Translations under genes and position numbers: made by a program
Source of the DNA: Schoenoplectus triqueter
Taxonomy: Eukaryota > Streptophyta > Magnoliopsida > Poales > Cyperaceae
DNA length: 26,594 bases
Direction: 5' to 3'
Assembly: GCA_964058805.1 (NCBI GenBank)
Contig: CAXKVV010001204.1
Location: 1 to 26,594, forward strand
Shown here: piece by piece, positions 11,018-21,300 of the stretch
Layout: each line of letters begins with the position of its first letter
Numbering within the stretch: position 1 is the first letter of the stretch
Notes under the pieces: model-generated
The model's input: only the letters and a program-made list of their open reading frames with translations
The model's database searches: none
What the model was told of the DNA's origin: nothing

Positions 11018-11394
11018 GATACCGTGAGCTTAACTCAAAAAACATATTAAATCATCTCGAAATTTTAATTTATCATTCTCATTAAATTCTTTATATAAAA
11101 ATCTTGTGGGATGCAAAAATTTGGAGTGTTTTGAGCTTTTTAAGTCGCCGTTTTTAATTTTTTAAAATGATGTTCAAGTATTGAATATATTATTATTTTT
11201 TTAGAGCTGATTTTCAAAAATTAAAAACCACAACTTAAAAAGCTCAAAACTCTCCAAATTTTTTCATCCCATGAGATTTTCATATAAAGAATTTAATGAG
11301 AATGATAAATTAAAATTTCAAAATGATTTGATATGTTTTTTTAGTTAAGCTCACGGAAGGCCTCCGTGAGCTTAAGCTCACAATATCTCCACTC
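11011..11394. mobile_element. Foldback MITE family A, copy 2 (A2)
   Basis: About 384 bp bounded by GAGTGGAGATA and TATCTCCACTC. It closely matches A1, with the central unpaired segment in the same orientation. Its left arm lacks about 28 bases present in A1, between two GTGAG copies near 11022, and so is shorter than its right arm. (TA)n follows on the right, then GATA repeats (11411-11428). Confidence 0.85.
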
Positions 11395-11835
11395 TATATA
11401 TATATATATATAGATAGATAGATAGATTTTATAAAGGTATCAATTATTTACATCCAAATCAATCCTTACGCACATTGTATGTTTTGAAAAAAAATAGTTA
11501 TGATTGTTGCTACGTTTATGATTGGAACAAATAATTTTAAAATTATTATAATAGTAAATATAGATTATGATTACTGTTATATTTAAAATAATTTTAAGAT
11601 AACATGATAATATTTCTCATCATATATGAATTATGCTATTTTCAATATCATTATATAAGATCTGAAATCCATTATAATAACTAATATAAATTCGTATTTA
11701 GATTTTCAAAATTTTATTGGATATAAATCTATATATGAATCTTATAATTTTTTTTAATGAATTCATATTTAAATCTTTCGGATCCGACAACCCTAAGTCT
11801 GTCAGTCGGGTGGAACCATTAATCTGTTTAATAAA

Positions 11836-12544
11836 TAGACTGGTTTGGAAAAAAAATAAAAGGAAAAAGAATATTTCGGGCTGTATATTCGGAAATTTCG
11901 TTGGGCCACCTATTACTTTATACTTCTTTATTTTCTTCTTTTGTTTGATTGGGCCATGAACTATATAATACAGATGTAAATTTGTTATTTCTAAAATAAA
12001 CGTTTAGCTGGTATTTGCTGTCTCCAATTATAATTTATAAACATGAGAAAAATCACATGAATTAATTGAGAGGAAGTATTAGATCTTTTCAGGATATGGA
12101 AAATTACGTTAATAAATAATAATTTATTTTTAAAATTTTGCCATCCTCATCATATTTTGATACTTTTTTACTTCTCTTTTCTTTTTTCATCCATGCTAAC
12201 ATGACCTAGTTAGTGCAGGATTGTTTGTACTTATAAAAAGCATGTGCTCCATTCTTTTATTTATGACATGATTTTGAATAAGAAAAAAATGCTACTCTAG
12301 AGTCTGTTAAATTTTTTATTGTTTCTTGAAATTTTCAACTAATTTTATTTACCTCTTTTTAATTGGTTATCCTTGCAATTTTTTTATAACTAGTGCTATA
12401 TAAATATATTTGTGTTAGAAAATTATCAACAAACCTATTTATTTTTATAAACTTATAGAACAAAAGTTTTGGAGGAAAAAGAAGCTTTCAATACAACTTC
12501 ATCGAATCTTAACTTGCCATTGAACATGTTCCTCTTTTTAGCTT
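11836..12544. other. Intergenic A+T-rich DNA
   Basis: No gene, RNA or transposable element was recognised. Poly-A and poly-T runs are frequent, and the open frames are short and of low complexity. Confidence 0.5.
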
Positions 12545-12632
12545 TTTTTTTCCTAAGAAAGAAAAAAACGTTGGTTTTTTCCTCAGAAGGAAAAAAAATA
12601 TTGGTATTTTTCCTAAAAAGAAAAAAACAACG
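12545..12632. repeat. Three tandem copies of a 30-bp imperfect palindrome
   Basis: Units begin at 12545, 12575 and 12605. Each has the form TTTTTTCCT-(A/C)AGAA-GGAAAAAAA followed by CGTTGG, TATTGG or CAACG. Each unit is itself nearly palindromic (T-run, CCT, AGG-like, A-run). A 72-codon open frame across it (12469-12687) is low complexity (K/F rich) and I do not regard it as a gene. Confidence 0.7.
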
Positions 12633-12759
12633 TTTTTTTTCTTTCTCCGAAGATGAAAAACCTTCAGAGCTGTCGAATTTTCTCTAGGCTCTAACGCAGA
12701 CTTCCATCATATGATTATTTTTTCAGCTCTACTCTTGCGTACTGGCCAGCTCTGAAACA

Positions 12760-13181
12760 CAGAGATTTTATATTTAATTATCTAAATAATTCTAATTTTA
12801 ATTATAAAAGTGATTAAATTAAAATTTAAAAAATAGAAATAACACTAGGAGTGGCACCACTAAGATTGACACATTTACAAAGACGCCATAAGGAGTGGCG
12901 TCTTTCTTTTTTTTTTACCGATCATTTCTTTGATGATTTTAAAAGTTGGAGAGTTAGAAATTTCATCTACTGGGAGAATGCCACTCTCAATGGCTCTGTT
13001 TGTTTTTTTTTTTTAAGAAAAGTTAGTTGAAAATTAAAAAAATAAAAGACGTCACTAGCAACGATATTTTTACAAAGCGTCACTACCAGTGGCGTGCTGC
13101 TATTCGTATTTTAAAATTTTAATTTAATCATTTTTATTATTAAAATTAGAATTATTTAGATAATAAAATATAAAAATCGCA
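12760..13181. mobile_element. Mutator-like MITE family C, copy 1 (C1)
   Basis: About 422 bp with terminal inverted repeats of about 75 bp: left AGATTTTATATTTAATTATC, right arm reversed GCGATTTTTATATTTTATTATC. Both continue TAAATAATTCTAATTTTAAT. Flanks are TCTGAAACA (12751-12759) and GTTGAAACA (13182-13190), a 9-bp candidate target duplication matching at 7 of 9 bases. The interior has repeated TTTACAAAG-CGTC and GTGGCGT motifs and no ORF. The related copy at 21074 supports the family and the 9-bp duplication size. Confidence 0.8.
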
Positions 13182-13190
13182 GTTGAAACA

Positions 13191-15335
13191 AACTTTTGAT
13201 CTATATTTAGTTCGTTTTGTTGTGCTTCAGCTGAAAAATTGTAGAACAAATGACAGTGAAATCCCAAAAAAAAAGAAAAGAAGGAAACTGTAGGTCAAGC
13301 ATTATTTGAAGACAAGGAAATTGAAGATTTATCTATCCACTTGCACTTGTTTAAGGATATAATAGTTCCAATTACTGTTGAAGTTGACAATAACAAAGCC
13401 TGGATCTGGATTGAGAGAGGAAACATTTAAAAAGGTTGGATCAAGATTTTGAATGAGTAGATTCTCTTTTAACTTTGAATTTTAACCCGGATTGCACAAT
13501 TGGTGAGGAGAGATTTTATTTCAATACTAATCAGAGAATCAGGAATTTGACCATAATATATTTCCAAATTGCAAGTGGCATTATGGCAAGCAGTTGCCCT
13601 CTGGCAAGATGCTTCTTACCACTCTTGCCCCCCTTTGCCGATGGAATTAATCAAGTCCTCAATGTTTTGTCAAAATCAAAATCTTTGGATAATGTCAGAA
13701 TTGTATCGACATTAATAATCTTGCATAATTTACTTCGGTAAAGACATTATTCCTAAATCATCATTATCATTTATTTAATTTTTATTTTATTTAAGTTTCA
13801 GTAAATTATGAGGATGGCCTTGTAAAAGTTATCTCATGTGTTATTTATGATTCTTAAGTTCAATTTGGGTTACATAAAATTTGCAAAATTTTACAAGCTG
13901 TGTTGTTAACAATTGACGTACTCTTTTTTTTTTAACCTACATGATGTATTTACAAGATGGAATAAAAAAAACTGTCTGTGGCTTAATAATTGTCCACATA
14001 CTTTCATGTCATAAGGAATGCTTCAGCATTATACTTGATGTCGTAATTGGTATAAAGCTGAAGAAAATGTATTTGATATAAAAATAATGATAGAAAATAA
14101 TATGAATTCAGAAATTATATAAAACAAACAAATTGAAAAACATAAGGCTTGTAAAACTGAAAATTCCATTTGAGAGCTGAGACGACTGACTCAATCCGAA
14201 ATTGGTCACTAAGAACAGAGTGGTAGACAAATTTCTCGTCTGACCGTTTTTTAGACAAACATTCAGTTGAACTGGCAGTGCATTGGCCGATTCTTCCGAG
14301 TTACCGTCTGAGTTTCACCAATTCTCTCTTATTTCGGCCAATTTTTGTCAAAACTGAAAATCATTGTCTATTTGTCTTGATCGGATTTTGCACTGAGAAA
14401 TGGTGAATTACTGAAGGAGGCAATTGCCATGAATGGAAAGAGGTGCTGTGCAGTAGACCGAGTATATAAGCTGATGTAGTGGGCTAAAAGACCCCCTTTT
14501 TCTCTTAGTTCTTTGTTTATGGACTTGCTAGATAACCCTTTAGACTGTGAACAAGTTTATTGGGCTAAGTGTTAACTGGAGACATTTATGGGCCATTTTA
14601 TAAACTTAATGGGTCGAACTGTATATACTCTATTTTTTACCTGCTGCATATGATATATCATATTACCAGTGGAATTATTTGAATTTTTTTCTCTCGTCTT
14701 TGTATATTTTAAGAACCATTAATTGGTTTTATATTTATTACAGTTTTTAGTACAAAATGGTTTTCATACTGTTTTAAAAAAATGCGAGCTCCCAATTTTT
14801 CAGAACCACGATTTAAGTGTGTTCATGTATCATTACCAAATTGCAAATCAACACAACACATGAGAAGTGCAAATATTTATGAACTCCAACTTTTGCATAA
14901 CTTTTATTTTCTTTTTTTCCCTTTAGAATAACCCTTCAAACAAATACACTATTAAAACAAACAAAAGGAGCTGCTCCATTCCACACATAATCTCCAGTGT
15001 ACTAACAAGTAATAACTATCTACCTGTGCTGCTGCTTACAAAAAGCTGCTTCACTAGTTCAAACTGTTGTTTGCACTTTTTTTTAACACAGTTAAAAATC
15101 CTAACATCTAGTAAACACTTCTGCTTTGACAGACACATATTTCACCTGAGAAGCCAAGCTTATCACCTATTTGATTTCTCCACCAGCGCAAGTGTCGACG
15201 GTGCTTTACACAAGACGTATATATACCCCACGTCAAACAAGGGCTGCAAACTTCCACTATTTTTATTTGCAAGGAAAAAAAAATGACACCTTTCTGAGGC
15301 TGTTTACAAGATGCATGCATACCCGGCAAGGTTGG
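13191..15335. other. Intergenic region downstream of CslA, with unidentified short open frames
   Basis: Mostly A+T-rich DNA. An open frame around 13298-13429 (LFEDKEIEDLSIHLHLFK..., ending at TAA) and another at 13475-13741 have less biased composition than their surroundings and could be decayed or isolated exons. I could not place them in a family or link them by splice sites. The CslA 3' UTR occupies the last few hundred bases. No RNA gene was seen. Confidence 0.4.
15262..15267 (-). terminator. Poly(A) signal candidate of CslA
   Basis: AATAAA on the minus strand, about 70 bp beyond the CslA stop codon at 15336. It has the canonical sequence at a plausible distance. The actual cleavage site is not visible. 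Confidence 0.45.
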
Positions 15336-18300
15336 CTAAGTGTGCGGTACAATTGTGCCAACATAGCCAATGCCTACTGTGAAGAAAGCAAATGCTTGAA
15401 GGAAAAGATATACAAAGTAGTGATTATGACCGAATGCCAAATCATAGCATCCGCAGAAGAAAAGGTATGCTCCGGTTCCCAGTTCCAGCAAGTGCAGCCT
15501 AATTAATTTGGGTACAATAGATCACATAAATTTTATGCATTGCAAGAAAAGAAAATAAAAATTATAAAAAGAGATGAAAGAAGAGAGCTGGAATTATGCA
15601 TACTTCTCCCCAAGACGGAAGCGAGGCTTCTTAGCAGCTTTTGTAACTGCTTTGGTTTTGAGAGTCTCTCCAAGCTTTTCAGTGACAACCCATTCATTCA
15701 CTCTTCCTACTTCCAACAAGCCTATAAAAGTAGCTTTTGTTCTGTGCAATGACATTACATTCTCAAAGAGAATCCAAAATACCAGCAAGTGAAGCGACCT
15801 ACAATGATAGTAAATGTTAGCATCATCAATGGAAGACATATGTTGTTACCATTGGATGAATTGTTAATTTGGATTGAGAAAATTTGATTATACCTAGGAG
15901 TTCCAACTGCATTGAGAATGGTGATCATGGAAGGAATATAAACAGCACCCCATTTTGGTATTTGTACTTCAGGAACCAGCACAGTTGCAGGAATTACCAC
16001 ACAGTAGAATACGAAGGTTACAATATGCGCCACTACCTTTCTCACAAAAAAGAAACTGTAGATGACATGAATCTTTTTCCAGAGGTTTACTTTCTGCATG
16101 TTAAAAATTAAAAGAATCTTGTTACTAATGCCAAATATAAGAAGTAAAAGAAAGAGAAGATTGAAACTATCCAGTGTAGCCATCTTCTGCAGTGTTTCAG
16201 CGGAGCATTGTACTGACCTTGTTTCTGGCAATCTCCATCAACATCTTTCTGAACAAATTGGCAGGTCCACAAGACCACCTGTGTTGTTGATATCTGTATG
16301 CTTTGAGTGTGCTTGGCAATTCATTCTTTACCTGAAAGAGCATACAAGTATAAAGGAAATATTAAGAACAATCAAGTCCAGATTATATATGAAACTGGGA
16401 TCAGAGTATCAGACACTCATATCAACGAAAACCAATGTGAAGCCATTACTGATACAATAAACTCTAGTGAGTAGGATTCTTACCCTGATATCACCGAGGA
16501 AAACAAATTTCCATCCCCTTAGGCTAGCACGAACAGCCAAATCCATGTCTTCGACAGTGGTTCTGTCTTTCCATCCCCCTGCTTCATTCAAAGCTGAAAT
16601 CCTCCACACTCCCGCTGTCCCTGCACATGTGCAGAACACACGCATTGTTCAATCTAAACTGGTAACTACTAAATTGATAAATGCATTGTTATTCATATTT
16701 GCTCTATCTTAATTTGGGATGAAAGAAAGGAGATCGGTCAGGGATTGTTTAATTATTATTACATACCATTAAATCCGAAAAAGGCGTAAGTCGAGGATCC
16801 GACTTCTTGTTCCACTGTGAAATGGTAATCCAAAGACATCTCTTGCATCCTTGTCATCAAGCATTCATCCGCATTCACTGCATCCAATCAATTAACAGTT
16901 AGATATTTAATTTTGGAATACAAAAGTTTAATCTGAGTTTGAAGTACTAATTTTTCCTTTTTCATCTTTATTCTGAACAAAAGTTCTATTTTCCTCATTA
17001 CAATGCTTTGAATTGAACCATTAATTACACAGGTAAAGCACAATTAGTGGCATCCCCTTGATAATTGCAACATGGACATAATTTAAGTATAAAAGATCCT
17101 TTAATATGGCAGTATAAAGAAGCATTATAATGTAATAAACACATCAAGTACTTGTTCAACTATATTTGTACATGCCGTTGGACCCATCATGCTTAATTAG
17201 CTAGTAAGGGACCAATTAACATATCATATCAATCACATTAATTGTTCCTGGACTTTTTTTGTCATCAACCAAAGATTCGTGCATGTGTCTGGCGCACGTC
17301 GTTATCGCTTATATCGCAAATGGAGATTTTGTATGTTGAACTAGTATATACTTAGAGACATTAAGACCAGCAATTGCGTAAAGGCTCCCATGTGTTGACT
17401 ATCTGCACAAATATCAGGGTGCTACTTGACTAATGGTTTGTTATAATTATATATTAACTGAAAGAAATGATAAAACTCTTTCCACTGTTTTTTGTTGCCA
17501 AAATATAAAACAAATAAAATGCACTGCTGGGAAATAAGATGTGTCAAGCGTCGGTGGGAAATTAAGTATTAATATTAATCAAATTAGCAAAAAAAATAAT
17601 ATTATAAGAAGAAGGGATGAGATTGAGAAATGCGAGGTGTCGGTGGGAAGAGGGAGACAAAGAGGTCCACTACTTTAAAAGCTACAGGAGTGGCTACGAA
17701 GCATAAAAAATTGTACGGTTTGTAAGTAATTAATCAAATAAATAAATAAAAAAGGTGTAGAGACGATACCAGAATAAAAGTGCACATGGGCACAGAGATT
17801 TTGTCAGGCTTTCTGGTCCTTGCTCCTTATTATTCCACGTATATGTTCTTATTATTTGTTTTTTTTTTCTTATAATTTACTGATAACCTGATCTTCTCAG
17901 AAAAGGAAAAAGTGCAACGATTGTTTCTTGCGCCAATGCAGTTGTCAGTTACCAACCAACAAGAGGCTCTTCTACTACGAACTAGAACTTTCTTGGAAAA
18001 TTGAAAATTAATTTTCAACAAGAAACAAAAGGAAAATTGGGAATTTATTTAAATTGAAAGTAGATGGCTGTATCATACTAAAGTTTATGAAAATATTAGG
18101 AATGCATACTGCCCACAAATTTTTGTTAGTATTATGGTTAACACAGCCAAGAAAGTGGTTAGGATATGTAACATAGGTTACAAAGGGAAACTGACCCCAC
18201 ATATCAAGTTCTTTAATTTTTAAAACAGGAGATATCACCACCCAATCTCCATGGCAAATAGCAAAAGAAGAAAGTATAGGAAACCTAGCCTATTGTTAGA

Positions 18301-21300
18301 GCCCCTTCTGAGTTTTGCCTTTGTCCTAGTAGCTAAGCCTAGTCGGAGTGTTTTGTGAATTGGTGGCTTGTATAAACTGTTACATACCTAACTAAAATTT
18401 AGGTGCATTATAGGTTGAAAGTGACCAAGTCCCATCCGCATGACTCACATGATGAAACTAACTCTTATTATTCTTTTCTTATATATATTTTTATCAAGGT
18501 AGGAAGATGAAACTAACTCACCGTCTCAACAGTTGATAGATGTCTTTGTTTTGGAATTTATGTATTCATTGTTTGTCTTGTCATAATTTTGCATATTTAT
18601 GAGGCTATACAACAGCAAGCTGAAAGGTAGGATTGCTGTTGCAGCAACTGCCTTCTAAATCTTAGCACGTGATTTGTTCCTGGCATTGCTGGACCCTCAA
18701 ACTTTTTAATCCATAAAGTGATAAAATTACTTGGTTAATCTTTCATCATATAACTTTTCGTGGGAATGATTTCATACTAATTTATCTCCCAAACATTTTC
18801 TATCTGGACGCATTTACAAATACAAAACCAAAACAAAATTGCTCAAATGATAGTTCGAATCTCTCAGTGTATGTTCGGTAATAAAAAAAAATTAAACTTC
18901 CTTAAGTCTCTTTAACTTAATCCATCCAACTACGCATTCCTTAGTACAGATTAAGAATCTCTTCTTTAATCTTCTTCTGGCCAAATGATGACGGTACAGA
19001 ATTCGAAACAGAATTCAATGAATTCTGTAATTAAGTTGGATGCTTCGGTAATTAAAATGGGTGTTTCGTTTCTTGTGAAATCAGATGGTCAAGGGGTGTG
19101 AATTCAACCATATTTGATTGTGATGCTTTGATTTTCTCTTTATTTTAAATGCTTTAATTAGTTTTGCTTTAATAGCAGCCTAGAAAATGTAACCAGGTTT
19201 TACTATTTATACTTCCCTCTTGTTGTAAGAAAGGCATACTTTGGAAATTAAAATTGTGTTTGAATGTTTCTTTTCTCCTTCCTAGTGTTTCTCTTCTTCC
19301 TCTTATTATCTTCGTAAACTATCCCGACGTCACCAAATCTTCAAATTATGGACCAGAAAATTCGTTGTTTTACAACTTTTTTCTATATTTGTTTAATTGT
19401 TTATATATATTCATATGATGTTGGCTTTAGTAAATGACTTCATGACCAACTATAACTCTTAGCATTCTATGTAATGGCAGTCAATTTCCAAAATACTTAC
19501 TGTGGTAGTATTCATGAGTTTACTCCAGTTAGCAAACCGCCAAATAACAAACAAGCTTGTTGACTTGACCGTGACAGAACAACGTGCTATTGTTTTCCTT
19601 TCTTTTTCTTGAATAGTATTTCTTTCTTTCTCAATGAAAAACAACATGTGAAATTCAGTCAAGAGCAAGTATAATTAATAACTCGCTGTATGAATTCCCC
19701 ATAGGACAAAAAATAGGAATTCCTTACAATAATTTTGGATAAATTATTAGATGTAAGCTTACTATTTTCTCCTCTAAAGAATCTCCAACAGAGAATAAAA
19801 AATTTGCCAACTATGATATTTTGTCTATTGTAGCAATTCTCATCAGGAATCCGAAGTCAAACATGCATTTTTCATAAAAAATAGAAAATGTCGTAATTAA
19901 GTGATTATTCCCCAAGACCAAGAGCCGAAATTTATTCGAATTGGATTGGTTAAAAATTATTTTTCTAGACGTAATGGAAGTTACTAAAATAAGTGCTGTT
20001 GATTAAAAAAAAGAATTTCATATAAGCCCTAAAATACAAATGTAAGGAGTTGAAGTTAAATTTTCGAACCCAATCGGAATGAATTTAAATTTATAATAAA
20101 ATAATTTATCAACTCCATATTTTTACAACAACTAAAAATTTAAAATTCGAGATTATTCTTAACAGAAAAAAAGGAAAATTCAATACATTTATTGAAACTA
20201 AAAATGAGTATGCAGGTATACCAGTATCATAGAGGAGATGATCATTTAGTAAATCCTTTTGATTTAAGAATTTACAAGCTTAAAACATTAACCAAATGAG
20301 GTAAATGGAGGAATGCTTGTCCTTTTTTTTTGTAACGAGTTGAGCCTATAAAAACATTTTATGAATTATAAATTATTAGATGAAAAATTTTAAGTAGTAA
20401 TGCATGATAGTACATTATTCAGCTTGAAAATTTATTATTTACTGATATAATTTATATATAAAGGACTACATTCCAAGTTGAAAACAATCTTTTATTTGAC
20501 TAAATTGGTTTTAATCAGATGAAAGCTAGAGTACCAAATTTAAATGAACAGTTGAACACCTTAATTAGCTAGACACCAGTCAATTATGGCACTCTCGAAC
20601 TGGTGAAACGTTTCATTTAATTACTTTCTTGGTTACCAGAACACATGTATTATAAGAAATTATAGTCAACAGTACTACTAGTCCATACTAAACAACAAGA
20701 GTCCCATTATGTCTCTCAGACTTGTCATGAAACAACACGCCTAATTGCTCTCTTGGTTACCAAAACACATGTGTTAATGTTTCCTCTTAAGGAATTATAG
20801 TCAAATGATCCATAAAGAGGAGTATGATGGAAGTAATTCCAGTGGAGAGGAGAGCCTTGTAAATGCGTAGGAAGAAAAGTAACCTCTGTAAAGAGAGAAG
20901 CTAACATAGGTGGGCTCCTTGTAAATGCGTAGGAGAAGAGAGCCTCTTTTGAGTTTTTTGTCGGTGTGATTGGTGTAATGGGCCCCACATGCAATGGGAA
21001 CCACACTACTTAAACGTAGATCTGCCGAGAAGCCCGCGCCGGCTTCTCTACTCTCTATGTTTACGTGGAGTCGTCAGCGATTTTTTTATTTAATTATCTA
21101 AATAATCTTAATTTTAATAATAAAAATTATAAAAATAAAATTTTAAAGATAGAGGACACCCCACTGATAATGATACTTTGTAAAGATACCACAATCAATG
21201 ATATTTTTTTATTTTTTTATTTTATAATTAACTTTTGCAAAAAAAAGAAAGAACAATCAGCCCATTGCGAGTAATGTTCTCCGAGTGAGTGCACAATTCC

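Larger units (their letters stand above)
9188..11835. repeat. Diverged tandem duplication of about 1.3 kb, each unit containing two MITEs
   Basis: Unit 1 (9188-10518) and unit 2 (10519-11835) share both flanks. The left flank reads AATAAAATTATATCATATC through GATAATTAACACTA (9188-9248 and 10519-10575). The right flank of about 410-425 bp starts at TAGATTTTATAAAGGTATC (10094 and 11423) and ends near CCATTAA-CTATTTAATAAA (10524 and 11835). Between the flanks, unit 1 holds element A then element B, while unit 2 holds B then A. The right flanks differ by scattered substitutions, so the duplication is not recent. The flank sequence is A+T rich and non-coding, and I do not recognise its family. Confidence 0.85.

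Noticed and set aside
12469..12687. 72-codon open frame (starts MEEKEAFN)
   Set aside because: It runs through a poly-A/T tandem repeat, is made largely of K, F and S, and has no family resemblance.
17830..18241. Minus-strand open frames inside CslA intron 3 as a nested gene
   Set aside because: They are 63 and 77 codons long with no recognisable domain and no convincing splice partners or promoter.
19000..19035. Palindrome around ACAGAATTCAATGAATTCTGT in CslA intron 3
   Set aside because: A single short palindrome without flank duplication, copies or context; expected by chance in a 6 kb A+T-rich intron.
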